Part shown: piece by piece, positions 43,789 to 53,305 of the stretch
How the letters are laid out: each line of letters starts with the position of its first letter
Numbering within the stretch: the first letter of the stretch is position 1
Position numbers and translations under genes: made by a program
Origin: Leucobacter rhizosphaerae
Lineage (GTDB): Bacteria; Actinomycetota; Actinomycetes; Actinomycetales; Microbacteriaceae
Direction of reading: 5' to 3'
Assembly: GCF_022919175.1 (NCBI RefSeq)
Contig: NZ_CP095043.1
Coordinates: 496,001 to 560,000 of the forward strand
Length of the DNA stretch: 64,000 bases
Notes under the pieces: generated by a model
The model's input: the letters and a program-made list of their open reading frames with translations, nothing else
The model's database searches: none
What the model was told of the DNA's origin: nothing

Positions 43789-44706
43789 TCAGGCTGCGTC
43801 GGCGAGCAGAGCGACCGCCGCGTCGAGGTCGGCGGGGGACTTCACGGCGACCGCGGGGGTACCCTTCAGCGCGCGCTTCGCGATGCCGGAGAGCGCGCCC
43901 GCGGGCGTGAGCTCGATGAGCCCGGTGATGCCCGCGGCTTGGAAGCCCTCCATGCACGCGTCCCAGCGCACGGGGTGCGCGACCTGCGAGACCAGGAGGT
44001 CGAGGAAGCGGGTGCCGTCGGTCACGACCGAGCCGTCGTGGTTGGTCCAGAGTCGGTGCGTGGGATCCTGCGCGGTGACCTCGGCGGCCGCGTCGCGCAG
44101 CGCCGGGATCGCGTCCGCCATGTACGACGTGTGGAAGGCACCGGCGACCTGCAGACGGATCACCCGAGCGCCCCGGGGGGCCTGCTCAGCGAGCGCGTCG
44201 AGCGCGTCGAGCGCCCCCGCGGCCACGATCTGGCCGCCACCGTTCCGGTTCGCCGGGGTGAGGCCCTGGGCCTCGATCGCGGCGAGCACGTCGGGTTCGA
44301 CCCCGCCGACCACCGCGGCCATGCCGGTCTCCGCGCGGGTCGCGGCCTCCGCCATCGCGCGGCCGCGCACACCGACCAGGTGCAGCGCGTCCTCCTCGGA
44401 GAGCACCCCGGCAACCGCGGCTGCAGCGAACTCGCCGACCGAGTGGCCGGCGACACCGACCTCGGCGAGCGACGTGCGCGCGGCGAGCTCGCGCCACGCG
44501 AGCAGACTCGCGGCGACGATGAGCGGCTGGGCGATCGCGGTGTCGCGGATCGTGTCCGCGTCGCTCACCGTGCCGTGCGCAATGAGATCGACGCCGATGC
44601 GCTCGGAGGCGGTTCCGAGGGCCTCTCGTGCGCCCGGAAGCTCAAGCCACTCGTTGAGAAAACCGGGGGTCTGGGAGCCCTGTCCAGGGCAGGCGAGAAC
44701 AATCAC
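43789..44706 (-). CDS. fabD: Malonyl-CoA:ACP transacylase
   Basis: The 305-residue enzyme moves malonyl from CoA to ACP. The active Ser89 is in GVAGHSVGEF, His in AGAFHTSYM, and the N-terminus reads VLACPGQGSQTPGF as in actinobacterial FabD. The GTG at 44706 is chosen because it gives that N-terminus exactly; ATGs at 44757 and 44745 would add 12-17 residues and are possible. A TATATGC -10-like element lies near 44750. It is the first biosynthetic gene after fasR. Confidence 0.93.
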   Translation of the reverse strand: MIVLACPGQGSQTPGFLNEWLELPGAREALGTASERIGVDLIAHGTVSDADTIRDTAIAQPLIVAASLLAWRELAARTSLAEVGVAGHSVGEFAAAAVAGVLSEEDALHLVGVRGRAMAEAATRAETGMAAVVGGVEPDVLAAIEAQGLTPANRNGGGQIVAAGALDALDALAEQAPRGARVIRLQVAGAFHTSYMADAIPALRDAAAEVTAQDPTHRLWTNHDGSVVTDGTRFLDLLVSQVAHPVRWDACMEGFQAAGITGLIELTPAGALSGIAKRALKGTPAVAVKSPADLDAAVALLADAA

Positions 44707-44785
44707 GTCGTCCAGTTTCTCAGATCCAGGCGGAAGTCCCTGCATATAACGCACCATAAATCGGAAAAATGATTGTGGGAACTCA

Positions 44786-45985
44786 TCATTTTTTCGACGG
44801 TGCGGCGCGGCGGCCGCCGTGCTGCGCGATCGACCCGGCGATGAGCGCCGACTGCAGGATCAGCGCCTCGCGCGCACCCGTGGCGTTCCACCCGATGACG
44901 TCCGACACCTTCTTCAGACGATAGCGGACCGTGTTGGGGTGCACGAAGAGCTCCCGCGCCGTGGCCTCGAGCGAACGGCCGTTGTCGAGGTAGCACCACA
45001 GCGTCTCGAGCAGTTCGCCGGAGTGCGCGCTGAGCGGCTCGTATATCTGCTCGATCAGCGTGCGTCGCGCAAGCCCGTCACCGGCCAGCGCCCGCTCGGG
45101 CAGCAGATCGTCCGCCGCGACCGGTCGCGGAGCGTTGCGCCAGGAGCGCGCGACGGCGACCCCGGCGAGCGCGGCGCGCGCACTGCGCGACGCCGCGACG
45201 AGGTTCTCCACGGTCGGTCCGAGCACCACCGGGCCGTCGGAAAAGCCCTCCGCCAGGCGGTCCGCGATCTCCAAAAAGGTCAGCGACACGGGCTCGCCCG
45301 TGTTCGGATCCTTCGGCGACGACTCCATGCGCCCGAGCACCACCACGAGGCGGGTGCCCTGCAGCCCGATCAGCACGTCGGCGCCCGCGTGGCGGGCGGT
45401 GCGCCGCAGCTGATCGACGTCGACGAAGCGCTCGGCGGTGCCCACGAGCACCGCCGCGTCACCGTCGCCGTGCCAGCCGAGCGCTGCGATCCGGCTCGGC
45501 AGCTCGTCATCGGATTCCCCGGTGAGGATCGAGTCCACCACCAGCGCTTCGAGGCGCGCGTCCCAGAGCCCGCGAGCCTCGGCCGCGCGGGCGTAGACGT
45601 CGGCGGCCGCGAACGCGACGTCGCGCGAGTAGTGGAGCACCGCCTCGCGGAGGGCCTCGCTGCGGGGCGAGACGCGATCCTCGACCACCGACACCACCAC
45701 GCGGATCAGCTGCAGCGTCTCCTGCAGGCTGATCGAGCGCAGCAGCTCACGCGGTGCGGAGCTGAAGACGTCGGAGGCGATCCACGGGGTCGCCGACGGA
45801 TCCTCGTACCACTGGATAAAGGAGCTGATCCCGGTCTGCGCGACGAGACCGACCGCCGATCGCCGACTCGGCGGCATGTTGCCGTACCACGGCAGCGTGT
45901 CGTCGAGTCGGGCGATCGTCTGGGTTGCGAGCTCGCCGGCTATCGTGCGCAGCCAGGCAAGCTCCTGCTCTTTCATGCGATCCAT
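44786..45985 (-). CDS. fasR: PucR-type helix-turn-helix regulator of fatty acid synthesis (FasR-like)
   Basis: The 399-residue protein has an N-terminal sensor region, a middle GGDEF-like relic region and a C-terminal PucR-type HTH with LLETLWCYLDNGRSLEATARELFVHPNTVRYRLKKVSDVIG. Its place between aceE and fabD matches FasR of Streptomyces, an activator of the fab operon; the gene symbol rests on this synteny. The ATG at 45985 (MDRMKEQELAW) is preferred; an ATG at 46042 would overlap aceE by 44 nt. Confidence 0.85.
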   Translation of the reverse strand: MDRMKEQELAWLRTIAGELATQTIARLDDTLPWYGNMPPSRRSAVGLVAQTGISSFIQWYEDPSATPWIASDVFSSAPRELLRSISLQETLQLIRVVVSVVEDRVSPRSEALREAVLHYSRDVAFAAADVYARAAEARGLWDARLEALVVDSILTGESDDELPSRIAALGWHGDGDAAVLVGTAERFVDVDQLRRTARHAGADVLIGLQGTRLVVVLGRMESSPKDPNTGEPVSLTFLEIADRLAEGFSDGPVVLGPTVENLVAASRSARAALAGVAVARSWRNAPRPVAADDLLPERALAGDGLARRTLIEQIYEPLSAHSGELLETLWCYLDNGRSLEATARELFVHPNTVRYRLKKVSDVIGWNATGAREALILQSALIAGSIAQHGGRRAAPSKK

Positions 45986-45998
45986 CAGGATCCCGGGC

Positions 45999-48725
45999 CT
46001 AGGCGTCTCCGCCAGCGCCACCGGTCGTGCCGGCGTTGACATCGTTCAGACGGTACTGCTCGGCGGCGCGACGCGGGACCTCGGCGTCGATCTTGCCCTG
46101 CGCGGCGAGTCGCTGCAGGATCCGCACGATGATGGACTCGCGGTCGATCCCGAAGTACCGTCGCGCCGCGGCGCGGGTGTCGGAGAACCCGAAGCCGTCC
46201 GCCCCGAGGACCGAGTAGTCGCCCGGCACGAACTGACGGATCTGCTCCGGAACCTGCGTCGCCCAGTCGCTGACCGCGACCACTGGGCCCTCGGCCCCCG
46301 CGAGCTTCTGCGTGAGGTACGCCTCGCGTGCCGGCTCGTCGAAGTGGCGGAAGTTGTGCTGCTCGGCGGCGACGCCGTCGCGCCCGAGTTCCGTCCAGCT
46401 CGTGACGCTCCACACGTCCGCGGCCACGTCCCAGTCGCGGGCGAGGATCTCCTGCGCCTCGATCGCCCACGGCACAGCGACACCCGACGCGAGGATCTGC
46501 GCGGCGTGCTGGCCTTCGCCGGCCGCGCTCACGCGGTGGATGCCCCGCACGATGCCCTCGACGTCGACGTTCTCCGGCTCGGCCGGGTGCACGATCGGCT
46601 CGTTGTAGACCGTGAGGTAGTACATCACGTTCGGATCCGGGTGCTCACCGCCGTACATCCGCTCGATGCCGGAACGGACGATGTGTCCGATCTCGTAGCC
46701 GTATGCAGGATCGTAGGAGATGACGGCGGGGTTGGTGGCTGCGAGTGCCATCGAGTGGCCGTCGGCGTGCTGCAGGCCCTCACCCGTGAGCGTCGTGCGT
46801 CCGGCGGTCGCACCGATGATGAATCCGCGCGCCATCTGGTCGCCCGCGGCCCAGAGCGCGTCGCCCGTGCGCTGGAAGCCGAACATCGAGTAGAAGATGT
46901 AGACCGGGATCAGCGGCTCGCCCTGGGTCGAGTACGAGGTACCGACCGCGGTGAAGGCCGCGGAGGCCCCCGCCTCGTTGATGCCGACGTGGATCAGCAC
47001 GCCCTGCGGGCTCTCCTTGTAGGCGAGCAGCAGCTCGCGATCGACGGAGACGTAGTTCTGCCCGTGCGGGTTGTAGATCTTCGAGGTGGGGAAGTAGGAG
47101 TCCATGCCGAAGGTGCGCGCCTCGTCGGGGATGATCGGCACGAAGCGGGGGCCGAAGCCCTTGTCGCGCATCAGGTCCTTCAGCATGCGCACGAAGATCA
47201 TCGTCGTCGCGGCCTCCTGCGTGCCCGATCCCTTCGCCGCGATGGCGTAGCTCTTGGGTTCCGGCAGCGTGAGTTCGGTGTGCGTCGAGCGCCGCTCCGG
47301 CAGGTATCCGCCCAACTCGCGACGACGCTCGTGGATGTACTGGATCGCCTCGTCGTCGTCTCCCGGGTGGTAGTACGGGGGACGGTAGGGATCGGCTTCG
47401 AGCTGCGCGTCGGTGATCGGGATGCGCATGGTGTCGCGGAAGAGCTTCAGGTCCTCGAGCGACATCTTCTTCATCTGGTGCGTCGCATTGCGGCCCTCGA
47501 AGTGCGGGCCGAGACCGTAGCCCTTGACCGTCTTCGCGAGGATGACGGTCGGGCGGCCCTTATGCGCCATCGCGGCGGAGTAGGCGGCGAAGACCTTGCG
47601 GTAGTCGTGGCCGCCGCGGCGCAGCTGCCAGATCTGGTCGTCGGAGTAGCCGTCGACCAGGCGTGCCGCGCGCTCGTCCTTCCCGAAGAAGTGGTCGCGG
47701 ATGAACCCGCCGCTCTCGGCCTTGTAGGTCTGGAAGTCGCCGTCGGGCGTGGTGTTCATCACGTTGAGCAGGGCGCCCTCGGTATCGCGCTCGAGCAGGT
47801 CGTCCCACTCGCGGCCCCAGATCACCTTGATGACGTTCCAGCCGGCGCCGCGGAAGTAGCTCTCGAGCTCCTGGATGATCTTGCCGTTGCCGCGCACCGG
47901 GCCGTCCAGCCGCTGCAGGTTGCAGTTGATCACGAAGGTGAGGTTGTCGAGGCCCTCGTTGGCCGCGACCTGCAACTGACCGCGGCTCTCGACCTCGTCC
48001 ATCTCGCCGTCGCCGAGGAAGGCCCAGACGTGCTGGTCGGAGGCGTCCTTGATGCCGCGGTTCGTGAGGTACTTGTTGAGCTGCGCCTGGTAGATCGCGT
48101 TGATCGGGCCGAGACCCATCGACACGGTCGGGAACTGCCAGAAGTCGGGGAGCAGACGCGGGTGCGGGTAGCTCGGCAGCCCGCCGCCGAGGTGCGACTT
48201 CTCCTGGCGGAACCCGTCGAGCTGGTCGGCGGTGAGGCGCCCCTCGAGGAAGGCGCGCGCGTACATGCCGGGGGAGGCGTGCCCCTGCACGAAGATCTGG
48301 TCGCCACCGCCCGGGTGATCCTGCCCGCGGAAGAAGTGGTTGAAGCCGACCTCGTAGAGGGACGCGGCCGAGGCGTACGTGGAGATGTGCCCGCCGACCC
48401 CGATACCGGGCGCCTGCGCGCGGTGCACGGTCATCGCGGCGTTCCAGCGGATCCACGAGCGGTACTTGCGCTCGAGCTCCTCGTTGCCCGCGAAATCGGG
48501 CTCGTCGTCCGATGCGATGGTGTTCACGTAGTCGGTCGTCGGCACCTGCGGCACGTTGAGATGCAGCTGGCGGGACCGGTCGAGCAGGCTCGTCATGATC
48601 TCGCGCCCGCGGCCGGCGCCGCGCTCCTCCACGACCGCGTCGAGCGACTCGCGCCACTCGGCGGTCTCCTGCGGGTCCTGATCATCGTGATCAGGGGCGT
48701 AGGGATCCTGTGTGTTCACAGCCAA
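45999..48725 (-). CDS. aceE: Pyruvate dehydrogenase E1 component, homodimeric type
   Basis: The 908-residue enzyme is the thiamine-diphosphate decarboxylase of the pyruvate dehydrogenase complex, supplying acetyl-CoA for the fab genes that follow. It has the TPP motif GDGEMDE...NLTFVINCN, the N-terminal [19 protein letters not shown] and [20 protein letters not shown] blocks, and the C-terminal [23 protein letters not shown] block. The TTG at 48725 gives [14 protein letters not shown] with GGAG 8 nt upstream, close to family starts; GTG 48719 and ATG 48746 are alternatives. Confidence 0.95.
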   Translation of the reverse strand: MAVNTQDPYAPDHDDQDPQETAEWRESLDAVVEERGAGRGREIMTSLLDRSRQLHLNVPQVPTTDYVNTIASDDEPDFAGNEELERKYRSWIRWNAAMTVHRAQAPGIGVGGHISTYASAASLYEVGFNHFFRGQDHPGGGDQIFVQGHASPGMYARAFLEGRLTADQLDGFRQEKSHLGGGLPSYPHPRLLPDFWQFPTVSMGLGPINAIYQAQLNKYLTNRGIKDASDQHVWAFLGDGEMDEVESRGQLQVAANEGLDNLTFVINCNLQRLDGPVRGNGKIIQELESYFRGAGWNVIKVIWGREWDDLLERDTEGALLNVMNTTPDGDFQTYKAESGGFIRDHFFGKDERAARLVDGYSDDQIWQLRRGGHDYRKVFAAYSAAMAHKGRPTVILAKTVKGYGLGPHFEGRNATHQMKKMSLEDLKLFRDTMRIPITDAQLEADPYRPPYYHPGDDDEAIQYIHERRRELGGYLPERRSTHTELTLPEPKSYAIAAKGSGTQEAATTMIFVRMLKDLMRDKGFGPRFVPIIPDEARTFGMDSYFPTSKIYNPHGQNYVSVDRELLLAYKESPQGVLIHVGINEAGASAAFTAVGTSYSTQGEPLIPVYIFYSMFGFQRTGDALWAAGDQMARGFIIGATAGRTTLTGEGLQHADGHSMALAATNPAVISYDPAYGYEIGHIVRSGIERMYGGEHPDPNVMYYLTVYNEPIVHPAEPENVDVEGIVRGIHRVSAAGEGQHAAQILASGVAVPWAIEAQEILARDWDVAADVWSVTSWTELGRDGVAAEQHNFRHFDEPAREAYLTQKLAGAEGPVVAVSDWATQVPEQIRQFVPGDYSVLGADGFGFSDTRAAARRYFGIDRESIIVRILQRLAAQGKIDAEVPRRAAEQYRLNDVNAGTTGGAGGDA

Positions 48726-48969
48726 GATGGGTACTCCGTTCACCATGAGACGTGCGCGCTCTGGGCACGGCTTGGTGCACCCGTGCGCAGCACGAAGGGT
48801 CCCCGCTGGTCCGCGGGTCGCCTCCCAGACTAGCGAACATCCACGACGAATCAGTGAATACTCCGTTGCAGTGTGTCACCTCTGCACAATCCGCGGGTCG
48901 CAATCGGTAGTGTGGACCTGCATTCTCGTTCTCACGGGCGCGTCACGCGCCAGAAGGGAGGCACCCTTG

Positions 48970-49428
48970 GTGCTTCAGGTCGGCGCGGTGGCGCCCGATT
49001 TCACGCTGTCGGATCAGCACGGCGAGGAGCTGACGCTCTCCGAGCTGGTGGCCGAGGGCCCGGTCGCCCTCGTGTTCTTCCCGCTCGCGTTCTCCGGCAT
49101 CTGCACGGGTGAGCTGTGCGAGCTGCGCGACAACCTGTCGGTGTTCTCGGACAGCAAGGTCCGTCTCGTCGGGGTGTCCGTCGACTCCGTCTTCACGCTC
49201 CAGGCATGGGCGAAGCAGGAGGGCTACGAGTTCTCGATCCTCTCCGACTTCTGGCCGCATGGCGCGGTCGCGAAGGAGTACGGTGTGTTCATCGAGGACG
49301 GCGGCATCGCGACCCGTGCGACGCTCGTGATCGGCCAGGACCGCTCCGTGCTCGCCTCGTTCGAGACCGAGCCGGGCCAGCCGCGTGATTTCGCGGCGTA
49401 CCGCGAGGCGCTGGCAGACATCGGCTAG
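48970..49428 (+). CDS. AhpE-type peroxiredoxin
   Basis: The 152-residue thiol peroxidase has the Prx motif PLAFSGICTGELCELRDN (PxxxSxxC with the peroxidatic Cys and a nearby second Cys), plus APDFTLSDQHGEELTLSEL at the N-terminus. AhpE proteins reduce peroxides with mycothiol/mycoredoxin in actinobacteria. The GTG at 48970 has GGGAGG 8 nt upstream; the adjacent TTG at 48967 is also possible. It is divergent from aceE. A -10 candidate TAGTGT lies at 48908-48913. Confidence 0.9.
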   Translation: MLQVGAVAPDFTLSDQHGEELTLSELVAEGPVALVFFPLAFSGICTGELCELRDNLSVFSDSKVRLVGVSVDSVFTLQAWAKQEGYEFSILSDFWPHGAVAKEYGVFIEDGGIATRATLVIGQDRSVLASFETEPGQPRDFAAYREALADIG

Positions 49429-49490
49429 CCGTCTGAATTGGTGTCCGCGAGCGACCTTCCCTAGGATGGGGGAGTTCGCTCGCGGACGAG

Positions 49491-49563
49491 GGGCCTGTAG
49501 CTCAGCTGGTAGAGCGCCACGTTTACACCGTGGATGTCGTCGGTTCGATCCCGGCCGGGCCCA
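49491..49563 (+). tRNA. tRNA-Val (UAC)
   Basis: The cloverleaf is complete: acceptor GGGCCTG/CGGGCCC, D-stem GCTC/GAGC, anticodon stem CCACG/CGTGG with loop TTTACAC (anticodon TAC 49524-49526), T-loop TTCGATC and discriminator A followed by CC. It lies 62 nt after the peroxiredoxin gene. Confidence 0.97.
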
Positions 49564-49598
49564 CCGAATCTCTCGCTCGAGCGACGCGCAGCTCGGTG

Positions 49599-50363
49599 CT
49601 ACCGCGTGCGTCCTCGGTACTTCAGCACCGCTCCGCCGTAGGCGACCGCGAGGATCCCGATCAGCCAGGCGAGGGCGACCCAGATCTCGCCGCCCACCGG
49701 CTGTAGCGCGAACAGGGCGCGCAGCGTGTCGACGATGGCTGTGACGGGCTGGTGCTCGGCGAACCACGCGACCGGGCCGGGCATCGACTCGGTCGGGACG
49801 AACGCCGAGCTGATGAACGGCAGGAAGATCAGCGGGTAGCTGAAGGCACTCGCGCCATCGACCGTCTTCGCCGACAGCCCCGCCACCACCGCGATCCAGG
49901 TGAGTGCGAGCGTGAAGAGCACGAGGATCCCCGTGACTGCGAGCCACGCAAGCGGCGACGCCCCCGTGCGGAATCCCAGCAGCAGCGCGACTCCGGTGAC
50001 CACGGCCACCGAAACGAGGTTCGCCGCCACCGAGGTGAGCACGTGCGCCCAGAGGGCGCTCGACCGCGCGATCGGCATCGACTGGAACCGCTCGAAGATC
50101 CCGCCCTGCAGGTCGAGGAACAACCGATACGCCGTGTACGCCACGCCCGAAGCGATGGTGATGAGCAGGATCCCGGGCAGCATGTACGACACGTACGGCT
50201 CGTCCGACCCTGTCGAGATCGCCCCTCCGAGCACGAACACGAAGAGCAGCATCAGCGCGATCGGCGTGACGACGGTGGTGATGATCGTGTCGGGGCTCCG
50301 AAGGATGTGCCGGAGCGAGCGCCCCGTCAAGACGGTCGTGTCGCGGAGCAGGTGTGCGGTCAT
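49599..50363 (-). CDS. ABC-2-type efflux permease
   Basis: The 254-residue protein has six membrane segments and the ABC-2 family signature in FISSAFVPTESMPGPVAWFAEHQPVTAIVDTLRAL. It resembles DrrB-type drug efflux permeases that pair with a DrrA-like ATPase. The ATG at 50363 overlaps the ATPase stop by 4 nt (ATGA). It is the last gene of the PadR-DUF1048-ATPase-permease operon, a layout typical of inducible lipophilic-drug or antimicrobial export. Confidence 0.9.
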   Translation of the reverse strand: MTAHLLRDTTVLTGRSLRHILRSPDTIITTVVTPIALMLLFVFVLGGAISTGSDEPYVSYMLPGILLITIASGVAYTAYRLFLDLQGGIFERFQSMPIARSSALWAHVLTSVAANLVSVAVVTGVALLLGFRTGASPLAWLAVTGILVLFTLALTWIAVVAGLSAKTVDGASAFSYPLIFLPFISSAFVPTESMPGPVAWFAEHQPVTAIVDTLRALFALQPVGGEIWVALAWLIGILAVAYGGAVLKYRGRTR

Positions 50364-51142
50364 GATTCCTCCCGAGTCTTCGGACCGACGAGGGAGAGGA
50401 AGATCTCCTCCAGCGACGGTTGTTTCTCGACGACCTCGACGGTGGCTGACGGCAGCAACGATCGCAGTTCCGCGAGCGTGCCGTGCTGAATGATGCGACC
50501 CTCGTGCAGGATCGCGATGCGGTCCGCGAGATGCTCTGCCTCCTCGAGGTACTGCGTCGTGAGGAGCACCGTGGTGCCGCCGTCCGCGAGCTCCCGCACC
50601 GTCTCCCAGACCTCGTTCCGCGCCTGCGGATCGAGACCGGTCGTCGGTTCGTCGAGGAAGATCACCGGGGGAGACCCGATGAGGCTCATGGCGATGTCGA
50701 GTCGTCGCCGCATCCCTCCCGAGTAGGTCCCCGCTCGGCGCTGTCCGGCGTCGGTGAGCGCGAACCTTGCGAGCAGCTCATCGGCGATCTCCGCAGGCCG
50801 CGAGAGATGTCGGAGGCGGGCGACGAGGATCAGGTTCTCGCGGCCCGTCAATACCTCGTCCACCGCGGCGAACTGCCCGGTCAGGCTGATCGATTCGCGC
50901 ACCCGCTGCGGGGCGTCGGCGACGCCGTGGCCGCAGACGGTCGCCGCGCCGGCGTCAGCGGAGAGCAGGGTCGACAGGATGCGGACGAGGGTCGTCTTCC
51001 CTGCACCGTTCGAGCCGAGCAGTGCGACGATCGTGCCGGCTTCGACATCGAGGTCGACGCCGCGGAGCACCTCGGTGCCCGCGAACGCCTTCGTGAGTCC
51101 CTGGATCCGGATCTCCGGTCCCGGGACAGGACTGGTGCGCAT
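50360..51142 (-). CDS. DrrA-like ABC transporter ATP-binding protein
   Basis: The 260-residue ATPase has Walker A LLGSNGAGKTT, signature YSGGMRRRLDIAMSL, Walker B PPVIFLDEPTTGLD and LLTTQYLEEAEHLADRIAIL, all typical of the DrrA/daunorubicin subfamily. The C-terminal part LEEIFLSLVG also fits. The ATG at 51142 has GAGAGGAAC upstream; the open frame to 51517 has no family features. It overlaps the permease start by 4 nt. Confidence 0.93.
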   Translation of the reverse strand: MRTSPVPGPEIRIQGLTKAFAGTEVLRGVDLDVEAGTIVALLGSNGAGKTTLVRILSTLLSADAGAATVCGHGVADAPQRVRESISLTGQFAAVDEVLTGRENLILVARLRHLSRPAEIADELLARFALTDAGQRRAGTYSGGMRRRLDIAMSLIGSPPVIFLDEPTTGLDPQARNEVWETVRELADGGTTVLLTTQYLEEAEHLADRIAILHEGRIIQHGTLAELRSLLPSATVEVVEKQPSLEEIFLSLVGPKTREES

Positions 51143-51168
51143 GTCGGTTCCTCTCTCCGTGGGATCCG

Positions 51169-51570
51169 TCAGGATCCGGATCCGGATCCTGACGCGCTCG
51201 GATCGCCCGAGCTCTCCGCTTCGGCGCGGTCGATGGTGTCGTTCAGGCGCTTCCGCTCCTTGCTCACCCACTGCCCGTCCGCGTAGTTCGCGATGAAGGT
51301 CTCGGCGAACTCGACCGGGTCGTCCCCGACGATGTCCCGGATCGGCGTGCCGTCGGCCGCCGCCTGCTCGACGAAGTCGGCCAGGTCGTCCAGCATCTGC
51401 ACGAGGACGTCGCCCTTGGCGATCGCACCGGCGTACATGAGGTACCGCTCCAGTCCGTCGAGGGCCGTCCGGTAGCCGGCCGGCAGGGCCCGCTTCCGTG
51501 CCTGGTACTGCTTCCACCGCCGTTTGTCTTCGAACGATCCGGTGACCTGTTCAATCCAGCCTGCAACCAT
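51169..51570 (-). CDS. DUF1048-family protein
   Basis: The 133-residue protein is mostly helical with FEDKRRWKQYQARKRALPAGYRTALDGLERYLM, the DUF1048 core, and ends in an SGSGSGS tail. DUF1048 genes commonly follow PadR regulators, as here, and probably act with them; the mechanism is unknown. The tail and stop codon are encoded by a perfect 24-bp palindrome (51169-51192). The gene sits 17 nt after padR and 26 nt before the ATPase. Confidence 0.85.
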   Translation of the reverse strand: MVAGWIEQVTGSFEDKRRWKQYQARKRALPAGYRTALDGLERYLMYAGAIAKGDVLVQMLDDLADFVEQAAADGTPIRDIVGDDPVEFAETFIANYADGQWVSKERKRLNDTIDRAEAESSGDPSASGSGSGS

Positions 51571-51587
51571 GATGACTCTCCTTGTTC

Positions 51588-51929
51588 CTATGCGTGTTCG
51601 GGTGGGGTGTCGGTGCGGAGCGCCTCGATCCGGTCGGACAGGAAGCCCCAGGTCGACCAGAACTCATCGAGTACGGCCTGGCCGTCCGTGTTGAGTGCGT
51701 AGACCTTTCGCGGGGGACCCTTCTCCGATGGCACCCGCTCGACATCGACCAGACCGCGCTGCTCGATCCGGATCAGCAGCGCGTAGACGGTGCCCTCGAC
51801 GATGTCGGCGAAGCCGTGCTCGCGCAAGCGCGCCGTGATCTCATACCCGTATGCCGGCTGTTCGCGGAGCAGCGCGAGCACGACCCCCTCGAGCGTGCCC
51901 TTCAGCATCTCGGTCATCTGTTTCGCCAT
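51588..51929 (-). CDS. PadR-family transcriptional regulator
   Basis: The 113-residue protein has the PadR winged helix: MLKGTLEGVVLALLREQPAYGYEI, EGTVYALLIRIEQRGLVDVERV and GPPRKVYALNTDGQAVL. It should repress its own operon, which encodes the ABC-2 efflux pump, until a drug-like ligand is bound. The ATG at 51929 gives the compact family N-terminus; an upstream ATG at 51986 is unlikely. Two direct repeats at 51964-52000 are the likely operator. Confidence 0.9.
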   Translation of the reverse strand: MAKQMTEMLKGTLEGVVLALLREQPAYGYEITARLREHGFADIVEGTVYALLIRIEQRGLVDVERVPSEKGPPRKVYALNTDGQAVLDEFWSTWGFLSDRIEALRTDTPPEHA

Positions 51930-51963
51930 GTGCGGCACGTCCTCGACTACTCGGTGTGACTGG

Positions 51964-52000
51964 GTACCACTACATAGTAGAGCCAAGTACCACTCGATAG
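51964..52000 (-). promoter_or_regulatory. PadR operator candidate (direct repeat)
   Basis: The 14-mer GTACCACTNNATAG occurs at 51964-51977 and 51987-52000, a period of 23 bp (about two helical turns). On the minus strand this region also carries TACTATG as a -10 element for padR. Binding of a dimeric PadR at two phased sites would cover the promoter. Confidence 0.6.
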
Positions 52001-52046
52001 CAACACTGAGTACCGGAATCTAGGCGCGCCAAGCGTCACCTATGTA

Positions 52047-52108
52047 CAGAGATCTGCATTCCCGCTGACGGATTCGCGCGATCCGATCAGCGGGAATGCA
52101 GATCTCTG
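52047..52108. repeat. Long near-perfect palindrome (22-bp perfect arms)
   Basis: Arms 52047-52068 and 52087-52108 are perfect 22-bp complements. The 18-nt interior contains a further CGGAT/ATCCG pairing, making a stem of about 27 bp with one bulge. It sits between the leftward gpx gene (ends 52159) and the padR promoter. It has no T-run. It may be a terminator, a REP/MITE-like element or a cruciform site. Confidence 0.8.
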
Positions 52109-52158
52109 CTCGAACGTCTGTCAGCGCACACGCGCATCAGCGCGGCGCACAGGCATCC

Positions 52159-52644
52159 CTAGCGGGGCAGTGCCGTCTCGATCACCGAGATGATGGCCGG
52201 GTCATCCGGCACCACCGTCGGCCGGAACCGGCTGATCGAGTCGTCCGGAGCGATCACGAACTTCTCGAAGTTCCACTTCACGCGCCCCTTCTTGCCGTCG
52301 GCGTCGCGCACCTCGTGCAGGATCTCGTACAGCGGGTGCTTGTGGCGACCGTTGACCTTCGTCTTCTCCATGAGCGGGAAGGTCACGCCGTACGTGAGCG
52401 AGCAGAACTCCTTGATCTCCTCCGCGTTGCCGGGCTCCTGCCCGAGGAACTGATTGCAGGGGAACCCCAGCACGGTGAAACCGCGATCCTGGTACCGCGC
52501 CTGCAACGCCTCGAGAGTCTCGTACTGCGGGCTCAGACCGCACTTCGACGCGACGTTCACCACGAGCACCACCTCATCGGCGTGGGCCGCCAGCGTCGTC
52601 GATTCGCCGTCGATCGTGGTGAGGGGGATGTCGCGGAGGTTCAT
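52159..52644 (-). CDS. Glutathione-peroxidase-family thiol peroxidase
   Basis: The 161-residue protein has the GPx tetrad: Cys35 in VNVASKCGLSPQY, Gln in LGFPCNQFLGQEP, and Trp/Asn in VKWNFEKF. As in most bacterial GPx proteins the active residue is Cys rather than selenocysteine, and the second Cys in FPCNQF suggests thioredoxin-dependent cycling. It reduces peroxides in the cytoplasm. TAGGCT lies 6 nt before the ATG, a leaderless pattern. Confidence 0.92.
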   Translation of the reverse strand: MNLRDIPLTTIDGESTTLAAHADEVVLVVNVASKCGLSPQYETLEALQARYQDRGFTVLGFPCNQFLGQEPGNAEEIKEFCSLTYGVTFPLMEKTKVNGRHKHPLYEILHEVRDADGKKGRVKWNFEKFVIAPDDSISRFRPTVVPDDPAIISVIETALPR

Positions 52645-52765
52645 GCGTCCAGCCTATGCGCGGAGCCTGTGAGCGTCACAGCGGAATGTTCGATCGGCCG
52701 GACGTGTTGAGATCCTCGTCAGCATCGGACGATAGGTTCGGCAGTAACGAAAAGGGGAGCCACCC

Positions 52766-53296
52766 ATGGGTGCACCGCACGGTGAGACGAGTGTTCCAGT
52801 CGAGTTCAGCGGCGCCGAGGCGCTCAAACGCGCCTTCCGCGAACACCCCGCTGGCGTGGCGCTCATCACTGCCCAGACCGAGGACGGGCCGGTCGGTCTC
52901 ACCGCGTCGAGTGTCGCATCGGTCGGCATCGATCCGCCCACGCTCGCCTTCTCCGTGACCCGCGCGACGGGCAGTGCGGGCGGGATCCTCGGCGCCGACA
53001 GCTATCTCGTGCATCTGCTCGACGCCCGCCACGCCGACCTCGCGCTGTCGTTCGCGGTGTCGGGCGCCGAGCGCTTCACCGCCGAGCAGGGCTGGGAGCA
53101 GCTCGACACCGGGGAGCCGTTCCTGCCCGACTCCCGCGTCGCGCTCCGCTGCCGCACGCTCCACTCGCTCGGCGTAGGGTCTTCGGTGATCGTCGTCGCC
53201 GAGGTGCTCGGAGCGCACTTCGGCGCGTCCGAGACCCCGATGGTCTACCACGACCGACGCTTCATCCCGCTTCCCGCCGTCGACCCGACCCGCTAG
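52766..53296 (+). CDS. Flavin reductase-family protein
   Basis: The 176-residue protein has the flavin-reductase-like (FMN-binding split barrel) pattern: EHPAGVALITAQTEDGPVGLTASS, PPTLAFSVTRATGS and a late VYHDRRFIPL segment. Such proteins reduce flavin for partner monooxygenases or act on small substrates. An AAGGGGAG site precedes the ATG at 52766 by 8 nt. It lies 9 nt before the GST-type gene, in one operon. Confidence 0.87.
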   Translation: MGAPHGETSVPVEFSGAEALKRAFREHPAGVALITAQTEDGPVGLTASSVASVGIDPPTLAFSVTRATGSAGGILGADSYLVHLLDARHADLALSFAVSGAERFTAEQGWEQLDTGEPFLPDSRVALRCRTLHSLGVGSSVIVVAEVLGAHFGASETPMVYHDRRFIPLPAVDPTR

Positions 53297-53305
53297 GAGA
53301 TCACC

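Noticed and set aside
45876..48833. 985-residue + strand frame opposite aceE
   Set aside because: A shadow of aceE caused by GC-rich codon use; composition is Val/Arg/His-rich without known domains.
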